Source: Thelephora terrestris
Lineage: Eukaryota; Basidiomycota; Agaricomycetes; Thelephorales; Thelephoraceae
Assembly (NCBI GenBank): GCA_015956445.1
Contig: WIUZ02000011.1
Span: 1,141,501-1,205,500 of the forward strand
Direction: 5' to 3'
Length of the DNA stretch: 64,000 nt
The notes beneath the pieces were generated by a model. That model had not been told where the DNA came from, did not search any database, and saw only the letters and a program-made list of their open reading frames with translations. This document shows positions 46,772-57,259 of the stretch, one piece after another; position 1 is the stretch's first letter; every line of letters starts with the position of its first letter. The position numbers were made by a program, and so were the translations under genes.

Positions 46772-49700
46772 ATGATACCACACCCATTGTCGCTTGTCCA
46801 GCTCCTCCTTGCGGCCTCCTTTGCCGTCGCACAGACCTGGACAGCGAACCCTTTTAATCCCCCTGCGATACCCCTCGCCATCAAGTCACCGTACCTTCAA
46901 ACATGGTCGCGTCAGGTAACTGCCAACAGTTCGTTGACTTCGGCATCGCCGTCCTTTCGTGACAGCAGCTCTGTGAGCCACCCCCCTGAGGCCCTCTAGT
47001 GGATCCTAGATACCGACTGATGCATGCGTGTGTTTAGGCCGTCGGATGGGTCGGGATGATCAGGGTAGACAAAACTTCTTGCGGATGGATGGGATACCCT
47101 CAGGCTAAAACCAAGGCGGTTCAAAAAGACATGACCGTACGTTCTTCCTAGTTTCTGCTCGGGTCTCGGTGACGCAGGAAAATTGACGCAGGAACCTTCG
47201 TAGTTCACCGCCACGACAACAAATTTTACCATGACTTGCGGAGGCGTAGACTTGACCGCAACCTTTCTGAGCCCGATCGAGGTCCGTGTTCCGTCGGCCA
47301 CCAGGGTCTGCGTCAGGTTTTGCATAATCTGACCAGAACACAGCCGACTGATTTAGTGAACCAATCCAGCCCTTTTTCGTTCCTCTCTGTAGAGGTTGCC
47401 GCCAACGATGGTAACTCGCACAGTGTCTGGCTCTACACAGACGTCACCGGCGAATGGCTCATCCGATCTAATGAACCTGAGAGTGATCAACTTTTTGAAT
47501 GGGAAACTACACCTGGGACCACCGTTAGCCACCAGTTTTCGCTCCAGAAGCAGACTCCATTTCTAGAAGTCAACGGCAGGCCCAGATACGGTAGCGTCGT
47601 ATACTCCACGAAGCAGGTATGTTGCCTTCTCGTACGAAATTCTACCGGAGTACCCATCGACGCATCTCAGGTCCCCGCGATGACGTACCAGGTTGGCACA
47701 GATACTGTGCTCAGGGCTGGATTCATCGCGGACGGAGTTTTAAACAATACCGTGGACACTCAATTTCGCGCAATCAATGACAGTTGGCCCGTCTTCGCGT
47801 TCGCTCATGATCTTGGCGTTGTTGGCTCGACGAAGACCACCCCGGTTGTATATACCATCGGATATGTCAGAGACCCTCTGGTTCAGCTCTCAAATATTCC
47901 AAACACCAACGCTCCCCGTGGTGCATACTACCTCACTCGTTATAGTAGTACATCCGACATGGTGTGTCATTGTACGCTTTGTTTGAGTGTTGCTTATGCA
48001 ACCTCTCCCCCCCTCCAGGTTACCGCACTCTTGGATGATTACCCCAAGGCTCTGGCACGCGCGACGGTTTTCGACAACGACCTGACTGCGGCCGCATTTT
48101 CTGCCACACCACAAGATTCCAACTACGCAGAAATCCTCGCCCTGTCCGTCCGTCAGATCTTTGGAAACATCGAGATCACCGTTGGGTCGAACGGTACCAC
48201 TTACGACCCGACAGATATCATGGCTTTCATGAGGGGTACGTGCTTTGTCTTTCTAGAGTTTTCTTTCGCAAATTGATTCTTCAATAGATGGGGTACGATG
48301 TGGTTATCATTCCTCTTCTTGTGAAGTTGCTGACGGATTCCTGTCAAGCCCACGAATGCAGTTGATATAATCTACTCAGCGTGGCCGGCATTCCTGTATA
48401 CAAACCCTGTCATTGGAAGATACCTTTTGGAGCCTGTGTTGGCGTATCAGACCGCTAACCCTGTTCAGGATGGGTACGCCATCTGCGACATCGGTGGGTC
48501 AAGTCGTGTGCCATTTCTGCAGCCAATCCCGACATATTAACCACTTGTGCAGGGGCATCGCCGTACCCGAATGTGACGGGGCCATCAAAAAGTGGGTTGC
48601 CAACTGCTTAATATTCATGTGGCCATGCCCTGATCCGGCCTCGTGTAGATGTCTTCCCTGTTGAAGGTTTGCCTCGGAACCCTGCCAGATCCAGTCGTTC
48701 CTCACTGGTCATACTCCAGAAAGTGGCAACCAATTAATCATGGCTCTGAGCTATACCCAAAAGACTTCAGACGACTCCCTGATCTTAAAATATGTAAGAA
48801 ATGTCATGAGCGTACTTCATTGTCGTCGACGCTCATGCAAAGTTTCGGGACAGCGATCGCTGTACGAACAATTTGCCACTTACCTCACCGAGAACGGTCT
48901 GTATATGAAGAGCCAGTATTCCGCTGACACTTTCAACGGTCAACTTGCGAATCAGACAAACCTTGCCGTCAAGGTGCGCCCCCGCTACTCACCATCGATA
49001 TCCAACATTCACAATTCCATTTCAAGTCTATCGTTGCGCTCAGGGCTGCGTCCGAGATTTTCCAAATTCTTGGGGATAACGAGAAGAGCCAACTGTACAA
49101 CGTACGTCTCCTATCCTCTTTCATCGTTGAAGCAAACCTGATATGTGCGTCTGCGGCAGAGCACTGCATCCTCCTTCTTGGAAAAATGGCTAAAAATTGC
49201 TGTCTCGTCTGACGGGTCTCACTATACCCTCTCTTATGGAAGCAACCCGTAGTGAGTGCCGGTAATCATTTCGCTGTGACCATTCCTCTTATGTAGCTAT
49301 CAGCTGGGCCACGTTATACAATCTGTATGCGGATCGGCTCCTCGGTTTCAACATGTTTCCGTTGTCCGTGTACGAAACGCGTGAGGCTTATCTAGGGTGG
49401 TCGTCGTCGCCCCAGTCACTCAAACCGCTCATGACAGAAACCAAGTGGTATGAAGGCAAGCTTTCCAAATACGGACTCCATTTAGACAGCAGGTGAAGGG
49501 TTCGCGATATACTTTTGCCCCCACACAGAATCTCATCGATGACTCTCTCACCGTAGATCATGGAATGCGAGGACCGGTCTGTATCAAACCGGTGTACCGG
49601 GCCTTCCCGTTCGATCCCAGTTCACTCACTGGAGCTTCTTCCAACAGATTGGCAATTCTGGGCGGCAGCTACCGTGACGAACCAGACGCTTCGAGCCAAC

Positions 49701-50061
49701 ATGATCAATCTCGTCAAGAAATACGCTAGCTCTGGACTGCTCAGCAACCCGTTTCCGGACAGGTACAACAGCGTGACCGGTCTGATGAAGACAGATTACG
49801 ATCGAACCATTGTCGGTGGTCATTTCGCCCTTGTACGTCGTTCGGGGATGTCGCCTCGAGATCTTTGGCGACTGATTGTGTTTCTTTTTTCGAATTGATT
49901 GTGTGTAGCTACTTGTTCCTGAAGTCCAGGGGAGCACCAACGGCGGCGGTGGAAACAACGGAAACAAAAACGGGGGTACTGGCAGTGAACTACCCATTTG
50001 TTTCCCAACTCTCCCTATGGCGTTGACGATGCTTATCGCGTTCGTTTGCGTGCTATTCTGA
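46772..50061 (+). pseudogene. Glutaminase-A-like secreted protein, copy 2, probably decaying
   Basis: Exon by exon this is a paralog of the gene at 36179-39481, with signal peptide (LVQLLLAASFAVAQ), SPYLQTWSRQVT, DLTATFLSPIEPTDLV, FAFAHDLGVVGS, LIMALSYTQKT, KWYEGKLSKYGLHLDSR and a hydrophobic end (MALTMLIAFVCVLF). It keeps the 5-nt exon (48288-48292). Two splice acceptors used in copy 1 are changed. Near 48335 AG became GG; an AG at 48347-48348 can replace it with loss of four residues. Near 49630 CAG became CTG, and I find no in-phase AG nearby, so the last part (DWQFWAAATVTNQ onward) is out of frame with the preceding exon. It may therefore be a pseudogene, or use a splice site I did not see. 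Confidence 0.65.
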
Positions 50062-50899
50062 AGCCTGGCCGACGAGTGTCACCAAGGCGTCGGCGATTCC
50101 TCACTTCCGTTTTTTGACTGTGCATAGTAGGGTTGCATATGTACAGACTTTGAACTTTATGAATAATTAAAGCTGGAGGCTGCGGTGAAGCATTGATATC
50201 AAAAAACCGCATGGGCAGAGTCAGCGTCACGGGCTTTGAGAATGGGGCAGGGTGGCGGAGGTGTTGGAGGGCGGAAGTCTCGTTCCATTAGTGCCTAGCA
50301 TCTGTTGAGAGAAACAGAGGTGGCGGCCCGGACAGATGAGACTCAACACGACCGAGAGGAACCATGACACTACCACGGTAGAAACAAAAAGAACAGCACC
50401 TATTGAAACTTCCAGCGGGAAACGCACCCCGTGCCGTGGAGAAACCCTGAGTGAAGCAATCCTGTGTCGAGCCAAACGAGGTGCAGACAGTCACCATTGA
50501 TTGTAGTCCACATTTCAACGGCGGAGAAAACCAACACACAAGTTGACCACTCCAGAGCCGCGGCAAGCCAGTGCTCTTCCAGAAAACCCTGGTGGAATAG
50601 TGACTGGAACGGGGGGGGGACGCCATGAAGATTTCCTGCCAGTGAGTCGTTGCCTGCAGCGGAAGGATCGATCACTGCCACACTGCGGGCCCGTGGCACC
50701 AGCCCTCACCCACTCCCTCCACCGCTGATTCTTCCGCCTTTCACCATCTCAACAGTACGCGACCGCTATACCACTACCACTCTGTGACCACGATAACGAT
50801 TCCCTGCACCCGCCAACGCACCAGCGCATACTAGCTTCGACGTGAGTTTGGCATATCGATGCATTTTCCGACGGCTAACATGGATCGGATGCAAGTACT
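50062..50899. other. Intergenic, unresolved minus-strand open frames
   Basis: The first 110 bp match the 3' flank of glutaminase-like copy 1. On the minus strand at about 50227-50760 there are overlapping short frames with splice-like junctions and one hydrophobic stretch (GAVLFVSTVVVSWFLSVVLS). I could not assemble a convincing gene. Confidence 0.35.
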
Positions 50900-52471
50900 A
50901 TGGGCCCAGAGACCAACATCAGTTCCATACTATCCTTGGAGAGACAAATCGAAGAAGGCACAGGAGACGTCATTCAACTCAAACGCGCCAGAAATTCGTT
51001 GCTGAACATATCGCGAATGCCGCCCGAGATCCTGGGTGATATCTTTCACTGGATTGTCATCCCCATTGGCGATTTTGGAGGGATACAAAATGGATCCTAC
51101 AACTTCCTCCTCGTCTGTCGCCATTGGTTCGAGGTCGCCTCGAAGACTCCAGAGCTTTGGAGCTTCTGGGGAAACACTATCTATCAGTGGTCACGGCGGT
51201 ATCAACTGTCTGGAGTGAACGCTCCCGTCGACCTTGCCCTGTCGTATGACACCGGTTTCACAGATACAGATGGTACCCCTTTCGATGAACCCCTACAAAG
51301 TGCCCTCCAAGATCGCGTCGCATCAAATTCCATACGATCCGTTCATCTACAGGGCCGTAGAACTCTTCACCGCTCCATCATTTCCTCGTTGACCCTCAAC
51401 GACAAAGAGGTTCGATACAGCAGTATTGAGTCGGTGATCTTGTTCAACCTTGGTTTGGATGCCTCCGATTTCTTCGCCCACTATCACTTCCCAAAGTTGC
51501 GACATCTTTGCCTTTCTGTGACGATGAATAGTTTGACTTGGGACTATCTCAGGTCACACACCACTGCCCTCACCTCCCTCTCCCTCATAAGCGGGAGTCC
51601 CTCATCCACTCCTACCACATCTCAATTGCTCTCTGTCCTCGCTTCAAATCCTCAGCTCCGAGCCCTTGAACTCGCCAATCCCATAATTCCCCGCGACAGC
51701 GGTGATGGGTCTAAATCACGGGTACCGCTCCGTCACCTGAAGAACATCACAATGTTCGGGGATTTTCATCCTATCTTCCGGTTACTGCGTCGATTGGACC
51801 ATCCGTCAGTCATGGATACTATCAGCATGGACCTATTCAACTGCACGTCAGAAGAGGTCTCAAGAAGTTTTGGGCCATACCTGCGATACTTCCTCCTACG
51901 CGACGGCCGGTTCCAGAATCAACTGGAGATTTCTGTCGAGTTCTATTTCGGCTTCGCCTTCATCAATGCTGCCGTCGCAGGCGACACCAATGGCCTGACC
52001 CTCTCACCAGTGGGAGGATACCCGTTCTTGACGTTCGCGTTGACGCAGGGCGACGACCTCACTCCCCAGGCATCTGAAAAACTATTCACCGACGTCGTTG
52101 CACACATCCCGGGAGAGTACGTGGTGTCTTTGAAGGGTACCGGTAATTTAGACGCCATAAAGGAAGCCGTTGCCGCAATGCCAAATATTCGAAAGCTGCA
52201 TCTCGTCGGTGTGCCATTGTCGGACGGATTCCTGCAGCCAGATCCGTGTGGATCACATGCCAACACAAAACTTCTTCCATCACTGCGATACCTGCATCTG
52301 CGTGACATAGTCGCATACGACTGGCACCTTTTGATCCCCTATCTCGTCCATCAAACTTCTGGTGGTCAGGCGATTTCCCTCGGGATCACTGGGGAGTCAG
52401 TCGATATCTGTCCGTGTGTGATGGAGAGGATAAAGGACTTGGTCGAAGAACTCGTTCTCGAGTTATCTTAG
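50900..52471 (+). CDS. F-box protein, single exon
   Basis: An uninterrupted frame of 523 residues. After an N-terminal helix (ISSILSLERQIEEGTGDVIQ) comes an F-box, SRMPPEILGDIFHWIV then YNFLLVCRHWFEVASKTPEL. The remainder has scattered leucine-rich motifs (LRHLCLSVTMNSLTWDYL, LPSLRYLHLRDI), the usual form in agaricomycete F-box expansions. A role as SCF substrate adaptor is family inference; substrate unknown. Lack of introns sets it apart from the other three F-box genes nearby and could reflect retroposition or simply subfamily structure. Confidence 0.85.
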   Translation: MGPETNISSILSLERQIEEGTGDVIQLKRARNSLLNISRMPPEILGDIFHWIVIPIGDFGGIQNGSYNFLLVCRHWFEVASKTPELWSFWGNTIYQWSRRYQLSGVNAPVDLALSYDTGFTDTDGTPFDEPLQSALQDRVASNSIRSVHLQGRRTLHRSIISSLTLNDKEVRYSSIESVILFNLGLDASDFFAHYHFPKLRHLCLSVTMNSLTWDYLRSHTTALTSLSLISGSPSSTPTTSQLLSVLASNPQLRALELANPIIPRDSGDGSKSRVPLRHLKNITMFGDFHPIFRLLRRLDHPSVMDTISMDLFNCTSEEVSRSFGPYLRYFLLRDGRFQNQLEISVEFYFGFAFINAAVAGDTNGLTLSPVGGYPFLTFALTQGDDLTPQASEKLFTDVVAHIPGEYVVSLKGTGNLDAIKEAVAAMPNIRKLHLVGVPLSDGFLQPDPCGSHANTKLLPSLRYLHLRDIVAYDWHLLIPYLVHQTSGGQAISLGITGESVDICPCVMERIKDLVEELVLELS

Positions 52472-53478
52472 GATGGGCGTCTGTCAGGAGGATGAGGGAA
52501 GATGGTGAGCTGCGGAGGGATGGCAATGAAGGCTTTGGCCAACATAAGATGGGAACTCACTATACACGGATTCTTGTTAATACAGGCTCTTTGACGATCA
52601 CTTATCATGTCCCTATAGTCGTGTCGAACACCCTGCGCTTATGTGGTTCGTTGCCATTCCCGCAATCGTTACTGGATGTCAAATACAGTCACCGCCACTG
52701 CAGGAATGTTCCCGGTCTCACCGTGGTTCCATCTATCCGACGGTCAGGCCGGGAACCACAACCCAGTTGTTTCTACAACACCATTTGACCTACTTTTCGA
52801 AAATTTACAGATTTCCTGCGGTGCCAAATAATGTGCAGACGGGTTAATTAACTAAAATGCGGGTTAATCTCGTTCACCGTACTTCATCAATAATACCACC
52901 CTCACATTCCACCAGTCACACGAAATATGACCAAGGTTCCCACCACCGATTCCTCATCGTGCAATTCCCGGGTAGATTCACCCCACGCAAAGCCTTAACC
53001 CTAACACGATAGAAACCAAAGTCGTCCGCGAGCCGAGATAGAGCGGCTATCCTTGCCTCGCAGCCTCCAAACCACCTTATTCTGGGTATTTTTAAAGTCG
53101 GCGTCCAAGCTGGCCCCAAGGACCCTCCCCAATCGTCTCCACGGCGAAGATGCGCCAGGGTTCGGAAGTAGACAAGAGAGGGGCAGGCACGTTGCCAGCT
53201 CCCCATGGAGAGAATGGGTCGCAGCAAGTACGGAAGGAACCGTCTTCGTTGGCATGATAGTCTCCAATTATCGCTAAACGCGAGGAGTTGACGTTTCGTG
53301 ATGCGAACCCCGATGACATAGCAGCAACCGTTCAGGGATCGTTCCTGGCGGTAGAGGCTCACGATCGTCTGTTCGTAACGCGTGAGAGGGAATGCAATGG
53401 TAGGGGAAAGGTCCGATCGGCAACAACCTCGTCTCCTCTGCAGTGAGTGATGACAATCCATAGAGAATTTTTGTCTAA
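52472..53478. other. Intergenic, long overlapping minus frames but no assigned gene
   Basis: About 1 kb. The minus strand at 52916-53461 is open for 181 residues in one frame and for 60-90 residues in the two others, so open length alone says little. Some pieces read as protein-like (for example RLAIIGDYHANEDGSFRTCC). No family was recognised and no splice chain was convincing. Confidence 0.4.
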
Positions 53479-53571
53479 GCCCGCGTTGTCTAATGGTTAT
53501 GATATCAGACTTCTACGCGGTCCGTCCATAGCGTGATCTGAAGGTTCCGGGTTCGAGTCCCGGCGTGGGTT
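53479..53571 (+). tRNA. tRNA-Arg (anticodon UCU) with a 20-nt intron
   Basis: The acceptor stem pairs GCCCGCG (53479-53485) with CGTGGGT (53564-53570), allowing G-T pairs. The T arm contains GGTTCGAGTCC. The anticodon stem is TCAGA/TCTGA (53505-53509 with 53537-53541). The loop starts C-T-TCT-A, placing anticodon TCT at 53512-53514. A 20-nt intron (53516-53535) follows position 37, the canonical place. The gene is followed by a T run. Confidence 0.92.
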
Positions 53572-53576
53572 TTTTA
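53571..53576 (+). terminator. Pol III T-run terminator of tRNA-Arg
   Basis: Uninterrupted T residues follow the tRNA acceptor stem directly, as expected for RNA polymerase III termination. Confidence 0.75.
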
Positions 53577-54038
53577 CTTTATCCACTTGGTTTTTATTAG
53601 CTTCCACCATGGTCTCCATTAAGCAGCGTTAGTGACAACGATGCCTCGGTTTCAGAAAATCTCCCGGAAACAGGTCACGTTCAAGTGCATCTGCACGCCC
53701 TTGCATATTTTGGAACCCGAAGCCAGGCCTTATGTCAACAATCTCGATCGTCATTCGGTCTGGGCCTTGGATAACATGAACGATAACCATATGCAGAGTA
53801 GTGTAAGACAGACGGGCACATTGCAACCAAGGCTACAAAGTTACACAACGACGAAATGTCCAGGAAAAGAAAGAAAAGAGAGCCATCCGAGATAGAGTAG
53901 TACGGATCTCTAGGAATGCATATCCGGTCGACGTTCAACGCGCTTGATTCGTCCCCGGTGTACCCAACCACAGGCTTTGACGGTGAGTGGTCAATGGGCA
54001 ATAATGCGCGAGTGGGATCGTAAATGGTGCTGAGATAA
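53577..54038. other. Intergenic between tRNA-Arg and the transporter 3' end
   Basis: About 460 bp. Short frames are present on both strands, but nothing was recognised. Confidence 0.4.
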
Positions 54039-56750
54039 TTAAGGCTGCGTATCCTCCTTGCTCAATGTTGTCAGTTCGTCCAAGATATACCGCATCTCTT
54101 CCTCAGTCTTTGTCAGGGGCAAGCTACGCGCCACAATGGCTCCGAACTATGTTAAGTCGGCAAGATCAGGGACGACGACCGAAGGGCACGGAGCCGATTA
54201 ACTCACCAATGTGCAGAATCCGCCAAACCTCAAGACCCACGCGACACCATTCCGGCCATAGTAGGTCGTTTCGTCATCTTGTTGACTCCCATCGACAATG
54301 TTGAAGATAAGGCTAGCCGCAAGTGAAACCTACGGAGCGCAGGTTGAGTAAATTCTGCTCCAGGAAGAAGGCTGGACGATGGAGAATGACTCACGAGGAA
54401 CTGGGGGAACACAATCGCCAGATTATGAATCCCCAAAACCGTCCCACCGGCAACAGGTCTATTCCTATCAACGGGGCCAAGCAAACTCTCCTCATAAGTT
54501 TCCAACGACGCCGTTGCGTGAGACAGTAACGGTTGCCGTTCAGAAGCGAGCCCAAAGTTGGCAAAAGAGGCACTGCCAGTTTGAGTACGAGAGTGGGCGC
54601 GCGAATGAGCCCGGGAATGAGCCCGAGAGTGGATACGAGTGTTGGCGCGGGTTTGGGCGGGGGAAGTGGGTTCGACGATCTCTTCCATCTCTTTAAGGAA
54701 CTAGGAGTGGAATGTTTCAGAATCAGGAAACTACAGTGCAGACCCGGTCCCCACCTCCATGATAATAGCGAACGGCACCCAGCAGGCAACAGCCCAGGAG
54801 ATACCGACCAAACTGACAAGGACGATGGCCTAGATCGGACGGTCAGACCCTCCCAATGGCCAAATACTTCCGATTACGTACGCCGATGGTTGATTGGACG
54901 AAGAAAGTCAACATCGTCAAAACCGTGAATAACAACAGTGCGCCAATCCAAATCGTCCTGTACAGGACAGGTAGATTGGGCAGCCTCATCTTTTTGCCCT
55001 TCTTGGCCGCGTCGACGCGCCATTCGTGGATCATATTCCTCAGACGGATGGTTTCTTCTTCTTCGTCCTCATCCTGAACACGGAGGAGACGCGTGTCACG
55101 ACGAGAAAGATAGGGAAGGAGGGCTCCCGCGGCCGCAGCAACGACACTGTTCAACAGCATACTGAAAGCTCCCATACGAGTGGCATACTCGGCGTCAGGT
55201 TCTGCGTTCTTCTCCCTTGCCATGGCCTGGCCGATGTATGTCGTACTAAACCGCGATGTCAACAGATAAACCATAGAAGTCTCACTCTCACTCACGCGTA
55301 GAAAAGGAACGGGAACCTGTATCAAAATTCAGTGAAGGTGCACAAGGGTGAACAGGAAACCGCGAGTTTACCATCCCATGAACGCAAACACTTGAACAGC
55401 GCAAACCTTCCTGATGGGCGTGGGCAATTTGAGGATCGCGGCACGAATGTTGCCCAGAATCTTCCTCAGCTGACTGTCTCGCTCGCATCAGCAAACCTAC
55501 TAGCAACCCAAACACGAATCACAATCAAACGCGCACCTACTCCCAGCCTGTTTGTTGGGTCGCTCCTGCTCCTCCTGGGTCCAACACGTAATCCAGACCG
55601 TGATGATCAGAACCACCAAGACGATGATACAAAACTTCCTAAACTGGCTGCCACCGATCCACCTCAAGACAGGTATGTCGGCCAAAGGAAAGAATCCGAA
55701 TCCATAGCCGATAATGTTCCCGGCCTGGGTCATCCGACTGTGCCAGGCGTTACCGGCATTAAGTTGACCTGCCGGAGTGATATCCAGAAGCAAATTTCGC
55801 AGGGAAGCCTGTAGCGCATTGAGCGCAAAATCAAGCAAATAGAATGATGCTATGGCGAGTCCGATGGCGGTATCCGAAATGTAATCGGACCGCTTGGGGT
55901 CCCAATCGCCTTGTCCACCACCGAACAAGTCGACGAGGAACGTGGAGAGCTCCTTGCAGTAGGCGAGGGTCAAAGTGGAGAAGACGAGCACGGCGGTGGA
56001 GGAGACGATCCAGTATCTCCTGCGATACTTTGACGTGGAAGAATCGGATATGGCGCCTATTGTGTTATGATAGAGTAAAGGAAACGTGTTAGAATCAATG
56101 AAGATTGCGAGCATTCATAAAACTGAACCCGTGAGAGCGGAGAAGCAAAATGTTTAACTGATTATGGAAGGGGTGAGGAATTCAACCGGAAGACCAGGAA
56201 CGAGGGGAGATAATGGTTGCAAAGATAGAGAAAGCGCGGGCTGCACCGTAGGAGACGGACGCACCGATGAGAGGCTGGGCGATCAGCCCGCTAATGGGAC
56301 CTGCAAGCCACACCAACGACGTGAGTTGTTCCGACACCCCCAAGCTCAACAAGAAGGGTGTCCCATATCTACCAACAAATTCCATAAGCACTCCGACGAT
56401 ACAGCGAAGTATCGACGACCAAAAGCGACATAAGGTGGAAGCCGGACACCGTGAAGCACTCACCCGAGTTCAACAGTCCAAGCGATCTGTGCACCCGCCA
56501 TTGAGATGCTCAGGAATATCAAGTCTTTCGTCGTCAAACTCTTCTTTGAAGGAGGGATCGCGAGGGGCTTGATGCCCGAGACGGTAGGATCCAACCTCAA
56601 CGGCCCCCTTTCAGCTTGAGGGGATTCAATTGCCCCTCCGGGGTAGTTCGACTTGATGATGTGGGACCCGGAGGCGTTTCGACGGCTGGAGGGCCAGGTC
56701 ATTTGCGTTGTCGGGTCGGGGTCAGCGTCAGGGTTATGAGGGAGAGTCAT
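54039..56750 (-). CDS. MFS sugar transporter, sucrose/alpha-glucoside type
   Basis: A minus-strand multi-exon gene from ATG at 56750 (exon 1 ends at 56464) to TAA at 54039, about 600 residues. A disordered N-terminus (DPDPTTQ) leads into LTTKDLIFLSISMAGAQIAW, then YGTPFLLSLGVSEQLTSLVW, LAGPISGLIAQPLIGAISDS and SKYRRRYW. That is the first half of a sucrose-transporter-like MFS protein, as in S. pombe Sut1. Later parts are GNAWHSRMTQAGNIIGYGFG, VQVFAFMGWFPFLFYATTYI, GISWAVACWVPFAIIME and NGVAWVLRFGG. It probably imports disaccharides with protons at the plasma membrane. The central cytosolic loop contains a four-residue AHSR repeat (three full units, near 54590-54640). Confidence 0.88.
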
Positions 56751-57259
56751 GTCTCCACTGGGTTAGGTGCTTGTTCTGTCGGTGTTGGAGTTTCCGCCTA
56801 GTCTATGACGTGGAGAGGTGAGGTGAGTGCGAAAGCCCCGTGGACAAGTTGGGTTGAGGAACGCGTGCCGTAGTTACCACGGTGATGGTCTGCAGCAAAG
56901 TTGGACTTTGTGCGTGAGTGCGTTCAATAGGATTTCTACTTGTTGTTCTGCCTCCGAAGGGCCGTTTGCCGGTTAAAGTGACCAACAGTTTGACAGATCA
57001 ATGGGATTGTCCGATCATTTTGATGGCAGGAGGAAAGCCGAAGAACTTCGACAGGACACTTGGTCTACCAATAAGCATTTGGAAAACAGACCACAAAACG
57101 ACTACTGTACTTGTGTTACAGTACTACACGAACGACGGACGGCGGTTAATACATATATGTTGCGGGTGAAATGTGATGAGGATGGATGATGATCAGTTCC
57201 AAGTACACGAATGAGTGGGGAAGCCAGAAAGCAAGTGAAAAGTGGCAGATCTAGAGAGA
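56751..57259. promoter_or_regulatory. Upstream region of the sugar transporter / 3' flank of the ankyrin gene
   Basis: About 509 bp. The part next to 56750 should hold the transporter promoter. No specific site can be named. Confidence 0.4.

Noticed and set aside
50227-50760. Possible spliced minus-strand gene with a hydrophobic segment
   Set aside because: Several splice combinations are possible, none gives a recognisable or clearly better protein, and the start is unclear.
52916-53461. 181-residue minus-strand frame
   Set aside because: All three minus frames are open over much of this stretch, so length is not evidence; no motif and no convincing exon chain.
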